64,000 nt of DNA from Roseibium aggregatum IAM 12614 (lineage in GTDB: Bacteria > Pseudomonadota > Alphaproteobacteria > Rhizobiales > Stappiaceae): positions 62,001-126,000 of the forward strand of contig NZ_AAUW01000012.1 in the NCBI RefSeq assembly GCF_000168975.1, in the 5' to 3' direction. Numbering within the stretch: the stretch's first letter is position 1; every line of letters starts with the position of its first letter. The notes below the pieces were generated by a model, which searched no databases, had not been told where the DNA came from, and saw only the letters and a program-made list of their open reading frames with translations. A program made the translations under genes and the position numbers. Shown here one piece after another: positions 1-8,314 of this stretch.

Positions 1-21
1 TCGGTAGGAATGCTTCGAATA

Positions 22-108
22 TGGTGCGGTCGAGAAGACTCGAACTTCCACGGGTTTTACCCCACAGCGACCTCAACGCTGCGCGTCTACCAATTCCGCC
101 ACGACCGC
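22..108 (-). tRNA. tRNA-Leu (anticodon GAG)
   Basis: On the minus strand the 87 bases fold as a class II tRNA. The 7-bp acceptor stem is GCGGTCG/CGACCGC with discriminator A and an encoded CCA end. The anticodon stem CAGCG/CGCTG encloses the loop TTGAGGT, so the anticodon is GAG, which reads CUC/CUU leucine codons. A long variable arm and the T-loop GTTCGAGTC are visible. It stands alone, with no adjacent tRNA or rRNA gene. Confidence 0.95.
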
Positions 109-240
109 ATATTCGATTGTTCCCGGCGCCTGTCAGCGTCGAGGCGCTCCATGTAGCAAAAGGATTTTGGGGGCGCAAGAGGCCTTTTTGCAATAATTCA
201 CAGGCACGCGATTTTTCTTATGCAGAAATGTTTTAGCCGC

Positions 241-507
241 TCACAGAGGGCCATCGGTGCGCATGGGGCGAATGTCCGGCGGACGCATCAGAACTTCCGT
301 GATTGAAATGCCGATGCGTTCTCCCAGCAGAACCACCTGCCCCTTGGCGACAAGGGTATTGTTGGCATAGATCTTCACGTCCTCGTCTTCGGCCACATCC
401 AGGTCGATCACGGCGCCGCGTCCCATGCGGAGCAACTGGTGGACAGGCATCTCGTTCTCGCCGAGAACGACGGAAATATCGACTTTGATTTCATCGAAGG
501 TAGTCAT
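241..507 (-). CDS. FliN/SpoA-domain protein (flagellar motor switch FliN-like), stand-alone
   Basis: This 88-residue protein is essentially one SpoA (FliN C-terminal) domain: the run starting DISVVLGENEMPVHQLLRMG and the later VYLLGE/ISITE-type segments match the beta-barrel fold that FliN contributes to the C-ring of the flagellar switch. Family FliN proteins usually carry an extra N-terminal segment, so this is a minimal form. The gene stands alone, divergent from lipB, with no flagellar neighbours in view, so a role in the motor is an inference from the fold; it could equally be a paralogue with another partner. The ATG start at 507 follows a modest AAGG ribosome-binding site. Confidence 0.8.
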   Translation of the reverse strand: MTTFDEIKVDISVVLGENEMPVHQLLRMGRGAVIDLDVAEDEDVKIYANNTLVAKGQVVLLGERIGISITEVLMRPPDIRPMRTDGPL

Positions 508-605
508 CGGACGCCTTGATCCTTAAATAGGGCAACTGACCCGCCAGCGCTTAACCATACCACGGCATGGCAAGCCAGCTCAAAAAACAATGAAGTGTCA
601 TCCAC

Positions 606-1313
606 ATGTCACCCGCAGATAGAGACGCTCTTTCCCTTAGTTTTCTGCCAGTTTCCGGCTCCCGACCGGTCGAATGGCGGATTTCCGACGAACCGGTCGA
701 TTACGAGACCGCTCTTCGGGAAATGGATGAAAGGGTCCAGAGAATCATTGCAGGCGAAGCGGACGAGCAGGTCTGGCTGCTGGAACACCCCCCGCTTTAT
801 ACCGCCGGCACCAGCGCCAAGGACAGCGATCTGGTCGCTCCCGACCGGTTTCCAGTGTACCGGACCGGGCGCGGAGGACAGCACACCTATCACGGTCCCG
901 GGCAGCGTGTTGCCTATGTCATGCTCGACCTGAAGCGCCGTCAGCAGGATGTGCGTGCCTTTGTTTCCGCTCTTGAAGCCTGGCTCATCAGCACGCTCTG
1001 GCACTATCACATCCGTGGAGAACGCCGGGAGGACCGCGTCGGCGTCTGGGTGCGCCGGTCGGACCGCGGCGCCACGGTCGAGGACAAGATCGCCGCAATA
1101 GGCATCCGACTGCGCAAATGGGTCACCTTCCACGGCATCAGCTTCAACGTGGAACCGGAACTGGATCATTTTGACGGTATCGTGCCTTGCGGCATCACCG
1201 AGCATGGCGTGACCAGCCTCGTCGACCTGGGCCTGCCCGTCACCATGGCCGAAAATGACAGTGTTCTGCGCGCGGAATTCGAGAAGATATTCGGTCCGAC
1301 GGTGTCGGTCTGA
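606..1313 (+). CDS. lipB: Octanoyltransferase LipB
   Basis: LipB transfers octanoyl from octanoyl-ACP to the lipoyl domains of 2-oxoacid dehydrogenases and the glycine cleavage H protein, the first step of lipoate assembly in the cytoplasm. The 235-residue product has the family signature [12 protein letters not shown] at about residues 89-100, the catalytic lysine at 161 (DKIAAIGIR) and the acyl-thioester cysteine at 195 (VPCGITEHG). Length is normal for alphaproteobacterial LipB. The first ATG at 606 lacks a strong ribosome-binding site, so the exact start is less certain than the function. It is transcribed alone, divergent from the FliN-like gene and convergent with sqdC. Confidence 0.96.
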   Translation: MSPADRDALSLSFLPVSGSRPVEWRISDEPVDYETALREMDERVQRIIAGEADEQVWLLEHPPLYTAGTSAKDSDLVAPDRFPVYRTGRGGQHTYHGPGQRVAYVMLDLKRRQQDVRAFVSALEAWLISTLWHYHIRGERREDRVGVWVRRSDRGATVEDKIAAIGIRLRKWVTFHGISFNVEPELDHFDGIVPCGITEHGVTSLVDLGLPVTMAENDSVLRAEFEKIFGPTVSV

Positions 1314-1435
1314 GGCCACCCTGCCGAGATGATCCGAGGCGTTTGCGTTGCCTTCGGGAAGAAGGCGTGAGGGAAGCAGAATCGGTGGACGGCTCCCCCG
1401 GTACGGCATCTAGCCTGACCAGCAAGTGCCGAAGG

Positions 1436-2320
1436 TCAGTTCCCAGCTTCATTCAGCCTTGCGAGCGATTGCACAAAAGCCTTCAGCCTTTCCCTGCCAC
1501 CGGGTGCCCAGCCAAGCGCACGCAGCCTGTCAGTTGTCATTTCGCCGGGTATTTTACCTGATGCTTCTGGCGCGTTGAGGCTCAAGCCGACTTCCCCTGC
1601 ATAGAGCGACAGCAGCTCTCGCCGGTCGAGCAGGAGATCGGAGACGTTATAGACTTGGAACGCCGCCCCCAAAGCGCCTCTTTTCTCCAGAACCAGGGCC
1701 ACCGCAGCGGCGAGATCTTCGCCATGAACTTCCGTAGCCTTGCGCGGTCCAATCGGAACGCCCGCCGCAAATTCCTGAAAGAGGCCGGACCATTTGTGGT
1801 CTGCCAGACCTGGGCTAAGGCCATAAACACCGGTCGCCCGCAAAACGATACCAGTGATATCCTGACCACACAGCGCCTCAAGCGCCTGCTCCCCTGCCAG
1901 TTTCACTTCGCCATACAGCGTGTCCGGTGTCGGCACATCCGCTTCGGTCAACGTCTCGCCTCGCCGATGATCGCCATAAACGGCCCGGCTGGACAGGAAG
2001 ACGATGGCACGGCACCCGGCTTTCCCAGCGGCTTCAAAGAGACGCCGGGTTCCATCGACATTCAATCTCGTGAACCGCTCCGGGTCATCGCCTTCACCGC
2101 CTCGGAATTTGCCGGGCGCATGGACCAGCGCACAGTGAACAAGGGCGTCGGCGGGCGGAAGCTGAGGATCCCGGTCTGCCAGATCATACGCGCAGAAGCC
2201 TGTCTCAAAGCTCTCAACCGGACGCCTGCCCAGAACCGTGACCTTGTAACCATCGTCAAGTAGCCGCTTGAGAACGAACCGGCCAACTGCACCGCTGGCG
2301 CCTGTCAAAAGAACGTGCAT
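1436..2320 (-). CDS. sqdC: SqdC-like NAD(P)-dependent epimerase/reductase of the sulfolipid operon
   Basis: This is a short-chain dehydrogenase of the extended (epimerase) class: an N-terminal Rossmann motif GASGAVG within the first 15 residues, a FLSSRAVYGD strand carrying the serine region, and a YGEVKLAGE segment giving the YxxxK pair. The start at 2320 is chosen because its ATG overlaps the TGA of the upstream glycosyltransferase (ATGA), which implies translational coupling. In Rhodobacter sphaeroides sqdB, sqdD and sqdC form an operon, and loss of SqdC causes sulfoquinovosyl dihydroxyacetone to accumulate. The SqdC name rests on this gene order plus the fold; the sequence alone shows only an NAD-binding epimerase-type enzyme. 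Confidence 0.75.
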   Translation of the reverse strand: MHVLLTGASGAVGRFVLKRLLDDGYKVTVLGRRPVESFETGFCAYDLADRDPQLPPADALVHCALVHAPGKFRGGEGDDPERFTRLNVDGTRRLFEAAGKAGCRAIVFLSSRAVYGDHRRGETLTEADVPTPDTLYGEVKLAGEQALEALCGQDITGIVLRATGVYGLSPGLADHKWSGLFQEFAAGVPIGPRKATEVHGEDLAAAVALVLEKRGALGAAFQVYNVSDLLLDRRELLSLYAGEVGLSLNAPEASGKIPGEMTTDRLRALGWAPGGRERLKAFVQSLARLNEAGN

Positions 2321-3186
2321 CAGGACGCCTGCTTTGCGGCCCACTCCTGAGGACCCGGAAGACCGGTAATATCGGCAGGCATGCCGTCACCGGTCGCGAA
2401 GGCCTGCCAGAGGTCGATGAGAGGACGTAACCTGGCAGTCTTCTCATGCCCCGTCTGCCAGGGCTTTTCATACTGGTAGTGCAGCACATGGATCTGCTTC
2501 CAGTTCCAGAGGTCCGGCAGGTTGAACCAGACGTACTGGAGGGTGTTGAAGACCACCGGCAAGCCGTGCCAATCGGGGAAATACTGTTCCAGAAATGTCT
2601 GGTCCGTGCGCCGCCAGAACGCATCAGGCTGATCAAGGCGCGTCATCATGGCCTGGAAGGTCCCGCCATCAGGGTGGGCGGTAAAGACACCGCTGTTCAG
2701 CCGGTGAAAATCCTGCAGGCTCTCGTACACATTGGGCGCTGCGCAGAACTCCGGGTAGCCGAACAGCTTGTCGCAGTTCTGAAGCACAAGCGCATCGGCA
2801 TCGATGAAGACGACCCGCTCATACTCCGTGAGCTGCCAAAGCCGCAGCTTGACGAAATTGTCCAGCGGCGTGTGGAAGACCGGTTTGCCGCCTTTCGTGA
2901 ACGGTGCCGCCTTGTGCAGGCGGCCGCGCTCATGGCGTTCATTGAAGGCCTCGCTCGTCGGCAGGCGCTCACACCGGCCAAGCCGCGGGCTGAAAACCGA
3001 GAGGGAAGCGAGATCCTCCTCGCTGACCCCAGGCGTATAGAGGACCACGAGATCGGCATCGGTTCCCGAATGCCGGAGCGAGCGCAGCAGCGCCGTCGCC
3101 CCGAGCACATAGTCCCGGTTGGTCACCAGCGTGACATAGGCGCATGAGCTGCCTGGAGCCCGGTCGAACTGGGGAGCCTCTTGCAT
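2320..3186 (-). CDS. sqdD: GT8-family glycosyltransferase, SqdD-type sulfoquinovosyltransferase
   Basis: A glycogenin-like family 8 glycosyltransferase of 288 residues: N-terminal AYVTLVTNRDYVLGA, the metal-binding DxD as FIDADALVL, an NSGVF segment, and a C-terminal HYQYEKPW motif matching the family's HxxGxxKPW. No membrane segment is evident, so it probably acts at the inner face of the membrane. SqdD in Rhodobacter is glycogenin-like and is thought to move sulfoquinovose from UDP-sulfoquinovose to the lipid acceptor. The start at 3186 uses a GAGG site 6 bases upstream; an in-frame GTG lies one codon earlier. It sits 8 bases after sqdB and overlaps sqdC. Confidence 0.82.
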   Translation of the reverse strand: MQEAPQFDRAPGSSCAYVTLVTNRDYVLGATALLRSLRHSGTDADLVVLYTPGVSEEDLASLSVFSPRLGRCERLPTSEAFNERHERGRLHKAAPFTKGGKPVFHTPLDNFVKLRLWQLTEYERVVFIDADALVLQNCDKLFGYPEFCAAPNVYESLQDFHRLNSGVFTAHPDGGTFQAMMTRLDQPDAFWRRTDQTFLEQYFPDWHGLPVVFNTLQYVWFNLPDLWNWKQIHVLHYQYEKPWQTGHEKTARLRPLIDLWQAFATGDGMPADITGLPGPQEWAAKQAS

Positions 3187-3194
3187 CACCGGCC

Positions 3195-4415
3195 TCAGGA
3201 GACGGATTTCAGGCGCGGATGTTCCGGATCCCGTTCGATCCCATCCGCGATTTCCTTGGTCCAGGCGGATACCGCCGGCACACGGCTGCGGTCGACCCTG
3301 TAAGCGTAGTTCTTGGCGACATCGACCACTTCACTCAGCAGACCATCTTCCAGCGTTATGGGATTGAGGCCGAGTTCCAGGAACTGCTTGTTTTCGACAA
3401 CCAGGTCGTTTTCAGCCGCTTCCTTGCGCGGGTTCGGCAGATAGGCAACCTTGGCACCGGTCAGGCGTGAGATCAGCTCCGCCAGATCCCGCACGCGGTG
3501 GGTCTCGGTCATCTGGTTGAACACCTTCACCCGGTCGCCTTTCTGGGGCGGGTTCTTCAGCGCAAGTTCAATGCAGCGGACCGAATCCTGAATGTGAATG
3601 AAGGCACGTGTCTGCCCGCCGGTGCCATGCACCGTCAGCGGATAACCGATGGCCGCCTGGATCAGGAAGCGGTTCAGAACCGTGCCATAGTCGCCATCAT
3701 AGTCGAACCGGTTGATGAGCTGTTTGTGGCGCAGGGTCTGTTCCGTGTGCGTGCCCCACACGATCCCCTGGTGCAGATCGGTGACCCGGAGCCCGTCGTT
3801 CTTGGCGTAGAACTGGAACAGGAGCTGATCCAGGCACTTGGTCATATGGTAGATCGAACCGGGATTGGCCGGATAAAGAATTTCCTGAGATGCCTTGGAG
3901 CCGCTGAGGGTCTCGACATCAACCGAAAGATAGCCTTCCGGAATTGCCGCACCAACGCTCGAATAGCCGTAGACGCCCATGGTGCCGAGGTGGACGAGAT
4001 GCGCATCCAGATCGAGTTCCACCATTGCGTTGAGCAGATGGTGCGTCGCATTGACGTTGTTGTTGACCGTGTAATTCTTGTGCTGATCCGATTTCATCGA
4101 ATAGGGCGCTGCCCGTTGTTCGGCGAAATGGATGATTGCGTCCGGCCGGTTGTCGGCAAGCCAGGCTTTGAACACTTCGTAGTCGCGAGCAATGTCGATC
4201 AGGTGGAAGCGAATGGTGTTGCCGGTTTCCTGCTTCCAGATCCGGGTGCGTTCCTGGATCGAATCCATGGGTGTCAGCGATTGCACGCCCAGCTCTGCAT
4301 CGATCCAGCGGCGGCTCAGATTGTCGATGATATGAACTTCATGGCCCTGATCCGAAAGATGCAAGGATGTGGGCCAGCCGACAAAACCATCACCGCCAAG
4401 TATCGCAATCTTCAC
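3195..4415 (-). CDS. sqdB: UDP-sulfoquinovose synthase SqdB
   Basis: SqdB makes UDP-sulfoquinovose from UDP-glucose and sulfite, the head-group donor for the sulfolipid SQDG. The 406-residue protein has the Rossmann motif GGDGFVG (7-13), the family hallmark FAEQRAAPYSM (97-107), and a catalytic set matching plant SQD1: Thr145 (HLGTMG) with Tyr189 and Lys193 (YHMTK). Translation starts at GTG with a GGGAG site 7 bases upstream. It is the first gene of the sqdBDC operon. In other bacteria this lipid replaces phospholipids under phosphate limitation; a convincing PHO box was not found upstream, though an inverted repeat is present. Confidence 0.95.
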   Translation of the reverse strand: MKIAILGGDGFVGWPTSLHLSDQGHEVHIIDNLSRRWIDAELGVQSLTPMDSIQERTRIWKQETGNTIRFHLIDIARDYEVFKAWLADNRPDAIIHFAEQRAAPYSMKSDQHKNYTVNNNVNATHHLLNAMVELDLDAHLVHLGTMGVYGYSSVGAAIPEGYLSVDVETLSGSKASQEILYPANPGSIYHMTKCLDQLLFQFYAKNDGLRVTDLHQGIVWGTHTEQTLRHKQLINRFDYDGDYGTVLNRFLIQAAIGYPLTVHGTGGQTRAFIHIQDSVRCIELALKNPPQKGDRVKVFNQMTETHRVRDLAELISRLTGAKVAYLPNPRKEAAENDLVVENKQFLELGLNPITLEDGLLSEVVDVAKNYAYRVDRSRVPAVSAWTKEIADGIERDPEHPRLKSVS

Positions 4416-4500
4416 TGAAAATCTCCCCGGTTACACTTTTCGGCCCCGCCTGCGCAGCGCCGATTGCTGCATGTGAAAGATCAGATCATTGCGATAATTC

Positions 4501-4527
4501 CGTGACAACTCAACTTCGAATGTCACG
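4501..4527. promoter_or_regulatory. Inverted repeat upstream of sqdB (possible operator)
   Basis: Exact 7-base arms CGTGACA and TGTCACG are separated by 13 bases, about 86 bases before the sqdB start in the gap after the acylphosphatase gene. Spacing and symmetry suit a dimeric regulator site. TGTCA half-sites recall PHO boxes, but those are direct repeats and this is inverted, so the regulator is unknown. Confidence 0.35.
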
Positions 4528-4560
4528 ATTGATATAGAAAAGACGATTGGCCACAGCCGG

Positions 4561-4848
4561 TTAAGCCGTATCGCGCACTTCAAAGATACCCGAGCAGGGC
4601 TCTACCGGCTCCAGGTCTTTCACCAGGTTCACCCTTGCAAGCGATGGGCCATGCCAAAGGGCATCAAGCATGTCGACGACAGTATCGGAGGGGCCGGAAA
4701 ACACGGCCTCAACCCCACCGGACTTGAGATTGCGCACCCAGCCGGCCAGCACCCTGTCTTCAGCTTCACCCGCGCACCATGCCCGGTAGCCAACGCCCTG
4801 GACGCGGCCCTCAATCAGCACATGAACGGTCAATGGATCTGTGGTCAT
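4561..4848 (-). CDS. acyP: Acylphosphatase
   Basis: A 95-residue acylphosphatase, which hydrolyses carboxyl-phosphate bonds such as acetyl phosphate in the cytoplasm. The active-site loop GRVQGVGYR (14-22) supplies the phosphate-binding arginine at 22, and GWVRN (36-40) supplies the catalytic asparagine at 40. Length matches the family, which is usually 90-100 residues. It lies upstream of the sqd operon on the same strand but with a gap of about 145 bases holding an inverted repeat, so it is probably a separate transcript. The physiological substrate cannot be read from the sequence. Confidence 0.94.
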   Translation of the reverse strand: MTTDPLTVHVLIEGRVQGVGYRAWCAGEAEDRVLAGWVRNLKSGGVEAVFSGPSDTVVDMLDALWHGPSLARVNLVKDLEPVEPCSGIFEVRDTA

Positions 4849-4922
4849 TCAGGTCTCCGAGGGTCGCGGCGCTGCAAAAAGCTTAGAGCAAACCTGTCTG
4901 TTCGCAAATGCTTGCGCGCGTT

Positions 4923-5813
4923 TCAGGCTGTGGACACCTGCGTGCCGCGCTTCTGCTCGTCCAGCATGACAAGCAGCGAAGCGCCGACAATCACCAGCGC
5001 ACCCGGCCAGAACGCACCGTTCGGGGCAAAACCGAAAGCTAGGAAGCCGACCGCAATATTCAGCGGCAGCTTCAGATGGTCGAATGGCTGGACAAAGGCG
5101 GCATCGGCCTTTTGGTAGGCAAGGGTCAGGAGATAATTCGCCAGCACCGTCAAGACCCCTGCCCCCACAAGCAGCCAGAGCGCCGGTCCCGTTGGCACGA
5201 TACCGCCCTCGCCCAGGGCGAGCACTGCATTTACCGGCGTCAGAAGAAGGAGCAGATAAACGGTTATTGAATCGGCGTTTTCGGTTGCAGTCAGTTTCTT
5301 GGTGACGAGCGAGGTTCCGGCCCAGAAAGCCGCGGCTCCGACCGGCAGAAGCGCGGCAAGGCTGAAAGCCTCCGTCCAGGGTTCCAGAATCACCATGCCT
5401 CCGGAAAACCCGGCCAGCGTCGCAAGCCATCGGACGATACCCACCCGTTCCCTGAAGAAGACCTTGGCACCAACGATAACGAAAAACGGCGAGGTCATCA
5501 CCAACGCAATTGCCTGCCAGATCTCGACCCGCGCAAGACCGGCAACCCACATCTGAATGCCGATGACCGCCAGACCGCCGCGGACAAGATGCCAGCCGAT
5601 CTGCCTGGTCTTCAACGCCGACAGACCGCGCCGCAGGACGAATGGCAGAGCAACGAGCAGGCCCAGCGCATACTGCCAGAAGGCGGCGGACGTCGACGGC
5701 ACGCCCAGCCGCATGGTCGATGCCTGAAGAGCGCCGTTCACAAGAGCAAAGCAGGCCCCTGCTCCGATCATGGCAAGCGCGGCGAAAATGGGTTTCTTGG
5801 TGGTGGTTAGCAT
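4923..5813 (-). CDS. ribN: Riboflavin transporter RibN (EamA/DMT superfamily), FMN-riboswitch controlled
   Basis: A 296-residue inner-membrane carrier with two EamA repeats and about ten hydrophobic segments, for example AALAMIGAGACFALVNGAL near the N-terminus and GALVIVGASLLVMLDEQ at the end. Drug/metabolite transporters are functionally diverse, but the complete FMN riboswitch just upstream points to flavin transport, matching the RibN family of riboflavin importers described in rhizobia and other proteobacteria. The ATG at 5813 is preferred over an in-frame TTG at 5843 because it follows an ATAGGA site at normal spacing. The role is inferred from fold plus regulation; only an EamA permease is visible in the protein. 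Confidence 0.85.
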   Translation of the reverse strand: MLTTTKKPIFAALAMIGAGACFALVNGALQASTMRLGVPSTSAAFWQYALGLLVALPFVLRRGLSALKTRQIGWHLVRGGLAVIGIQMWVAGLARVEIWQAIALVMTSPFFVIVGAKVFFRERVGIVRWLATLAGFSGGMVILEPWTEAFSLAALLPVGAAAFWAGTSLVTKKLTATENADSITVYLLLLLTPVNAVLALGEGGIVPTGPALWLLVGAGVLTVLANYLLTLAYQKADAAFVQPFDHLKLPLNIAVGFLAFGFAPNGAFWPGALVIVGASLLVMLDEQKRGTQVSTA

Positions 5814-5903
5814 GGGCGTCCTATCCGCGATCCGTTCTGTCAACTTTCAGAACAGTCTCAAAAGACACACGCCCACCGGCCTTCCTCTGATGGCGGCGGT
5901 CAA

Positions 5904-6069
<166 letters not shown>

Positions 6070-6149
6070 TGCTCTCTAGGGGTTTCAGTATCCCTGAAAT
6101 GGTCCGGATGCAATAGAGGAAGAAGGTCGTTCGTTACGGCGAAGGCCCA

Positions 6150-7442
6150 TCAGGCCATGCAGACCCGGTTTCTACCAGCTTGCTTGGCGCAATAGAGCGC
6201 ATCATCAGCCCTTGCAATGGTCTGGCTGACTTTCTCGCCGTCAGCAACGCTTGCGACCCCTATGCTGACACGCATCGGGATGACCTGTTCCCCGTGCATG
6301 TGGGGTGTGGTTTCGACGGCCCCTCGAATACGCTCTGCAATTGTGAAGGCGTCATCAAGGCCGCACTCTTCCAGGAGGCAGTAGAACTCCTCGCCGCCCG
6401 CTCTTGCAAAAATGTGAGGTGCTTGAAGCACGTTTTTCAGCAGACCGACAATATGATTGAGTGCGGCATCGCCGCAGGCGTGCCCAAACCGGTCGTTGAT
6501 CTGCTTGAAATGGTCGACGTCCAGCACGAGTATAGAGAGGCTTGCCGACGTCTTTTTCGCCCGGTCCTCGGCGGAATCTGCCAGTTCGAAAAAACGCCGA
6601 CGGTTATAGGCGTCGGTCAGAGCGTCGCGTTCCGCGGCCCGTTTGAGCTGCTCTTCCAGGCGCTTGCGCTCGGTGATATCGAGCATGGAACCGGCAAGAC
6701 CATTCACCTCACCGGAAACCGGATCCCGCGTCACCGCCTTATGAAAGGTCACCGTTCGGTATTTACCATCGGCGTAGCACACTTCCGCTTCGTATATCTG
6801 AACACCGCCCCGTTGCATCAGCTCTTCGTCGGCCGCTTCATACACCTTTGCCAATTCTTCCGGGGCCACATCGTAAACGCTGGCCCCGCGCACCTTGTTG
6901 GCCGGCAAGCCAATGAACGACTCGAAGGCCTTGTTGCAGCCGCTGTAGATGCCGGCCCGGTCTTTGAAGAAGATCGGCGACGGCAGGTTGTCGATCGCGG
7001 ATTGAAGATTGTCCCTTTCAGTCGCGAGATCCCGGCACTTGCGGAACAGGACCCCTTGCCGGGCGATCATGAGCTCGGCCCGTCTGAGCGCAAGCAACAA
7101 AAGGTCCTCATCATCACCGTTGACCACGTCGTCCACGCCGCCGTCAATCAAGCTCAATTGATCGACTACGGGCAGTTTCCGGTCCGCGCAGGCAATGATG
7201 AAGGTGGACTCGCTAATTCTGCGAAGATCGCAGTCAGGTAATTTGCCTGTCGACCCCACATCCAGAAGACAAATCTGAAACGGACGATTGGTCAGAGGCT
7301 GGACCGTTACCTGATGCAGCACGTATCGGGCAGGGAGCGATGGAGGTGGTCTTTGAGCAGGCGAATAATACCCGACGTCAACCACAGTTTCAGACGGTAC
7401 CGCCGTACTATTGGTATCCGTTGCATGCATCCGTTTTGCCAA
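6150..7442 (-). CDS. PAS-GGDEF diguanylate cyclase
   Basis: A 430-residue cytoplasmic signalling enzyme predicted to make cyclic di-GMP from two GTP. Residues 1-130 resemble a degenerate receiver domain (ICLLDVG, GGVDDVV). A PAS sensor domain spans about 145-260, opening with NLPSPIFFKDR. The GGDEF domain spans about 270-430 with the intact active site GGEEF at 349-353. The inhibitory RxxD site that normally precedes the active site is replaced by QAPH, so product inhibition may be absent. The TTG start is supported by GAGGAG 6 bases upstream; an ATG four codons later is the alternative. No transmembrane segment is visible. The gene is monocistronic. Confidence 0.9.
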   Translation of the reverse strand: MAKRMHATDTNSTAVPSETVVDVGYYSPAQRPPPSLPARYVLHQVTVQPLTNRPFQICLLDVGSTGKLPDCDLRRISESTFIIACADRKLPVVDQLSLIDGGVDDVVNGDDEDLLLLALRRAELMIARQGVLFRKCRDLATERDNLQSAIDNLPSPIFFKDRAGIYSGCNKAFESFIGLPANKVRGASVYDVAPEELAKVYEAADEELMQRGGVQIYEAEVCYADGKYRTVTFHKAVTRDPVSGEVNGLAGSMLDITERKRLEEQLKRAAERDALTDAYNRRRFFELADSAEDRAKKTSASLSILVLDVDHFKQINDRFGHACGDAALNHIVGLLKNVLQAPHIFARAGGEEFYCLLEECGLDDAFTIAERIRGAVETTPHMHGEQVIPMRVSIGVASVADGEKVSQTIARADDALYCAKQAGRNRVCMA

Positions 7443-7556
7443 GGCCCGCTCCTCTTGAACCTAACCTACGGGAAAATCGATAAATTCCGAGTTAAAAAAT
7501 ATTTTGGCGCCTGCAACAAGCCATTCGCGCACCTGGCTTCGGCCTGCAAAACCTTG

Positions 7557-8210
7557 TTACCGGACGCCAAAATGCGCGGCTATGTCCCCAGGGGTCTCGG
7601 CGATCAGAACCGGATGCTCGGCGGCTAGCTCCTCCCGGCTGCCATAGCCCCACAGGACACCAATTCCCGCAACGTCATTGGCGTTGGCCCCGACAAGGTC
7701 ATGCTTGCGGTCGCCCACCATGACAGTTTCCGAAGACGCAATGTTTTCCACGCCGAGAATATGGGCAATCAGCTCCGCCTTCGCGGATCGCGTGCCGTCC
7801 AGCTCCGAGCCGTAGACCTTGCCGAAAAACTCACTCAGGCCAAAGTGCTCAACGATCCGGCCCGCGTAGCTGTGGGGCTTGGACGTGCAAACATGCAGAA
7901 CCATCCCGCCCTTGCGAAGCGCCTTCAGAAGTTCGGGAATGCCTTCGATCAACGAATTTTCGAAGAGCCCCGTAACCGTATAGCGTTCCCGGTAAAAGGC
8001 CACGGCGCGGTCCAGCTCCGCCTTGTCTTCAGTCCCCAGCAGCACCTTGAAGCTATCCCAGAGGGGCGGCCCGATACACCAGCGCAGGTCTTCCGTATCC
8101 GGTGCCTGCCCACCCATCTTTTCAACCGCATGTTGGATCGAACGCGTAATACCTTCGAAGGGATCCGTCAGGGTTCCGTCCAGATCGAAAAGGATGGTGG
8201 AAATTGTCAT
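7557..8210 (-). CDS. HAD-superfamily hydrolase, phosphoglycolate phosphatase-like
   Basis: A 217-residue HAD subfamily IA phosphatase with motif I FDLDGTLTDP at residues 6-15, motif II as CTSKPH, the motif III lysine region, and motif IV VGDRKHD. It is closest in pattern to Gph/PpaX-type enzymes that dephosphorylate phosphoglycolate or pyrophosphate, but substrate specificity cannot be read from these motifs. The ATG at 8210 is chosen because motif I then starts at the usual distance; a longer in-frame reading to 8297 runs into the terminator hairpin and looks non-coding. A second HAD gene of the same class lies at about 22350-23030. Confidence 0.88.
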   Translation of the reverse strand: MTISTILFDLDGTLTDPFEGITRSIQHAVEKMGGQAPDTEDLRWCIGPPLWDSFKVLLGTEDKAELDRAVAFYRERYTVTGLFENSLIEGIPELLKALRKGGMVLHVCTSKPHSYAGRIVEHFGLSEFFGKVYGSELDGTRSAKAELIAHILGVENIASSETVMVGDRKHDLVGANANDVAGIGVLWGYGSREELAAEHPVLIAETPGDIAAHFGVR

Positions 8211-8230
8211 ACTGCCCCGTAAAGCATTGA

Positions 8231-8268
8231 AAAAGAAAGCGGCCCGGACCGTATGGTCGCAGGCCGCT
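8231..8268 (-). terminator. Intrinsic terminator after pccA
   Basis: On the minus strand the near-perfect stem AGCGGCC..GACC / GGTC..GGCCGCT is followed by TTCTTTTT. It lies about 50 bases past the pccA stop codon and ends transcription before the HAD gene. Confidence 0.85.
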
Positions 8269-8314
8269 GAATATCGGTAGTCTTCGATGACTGTCAATCA
8301 GGCATTGCCGGAGA

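Noticed and set aside
4416-4560. PHO box upstream of sqdB
   Set aside because: TGTCA half-sites are present but inverted with a 13-base spacer; the PHO box needs direct 7-base repeats spaced by 4 bases.
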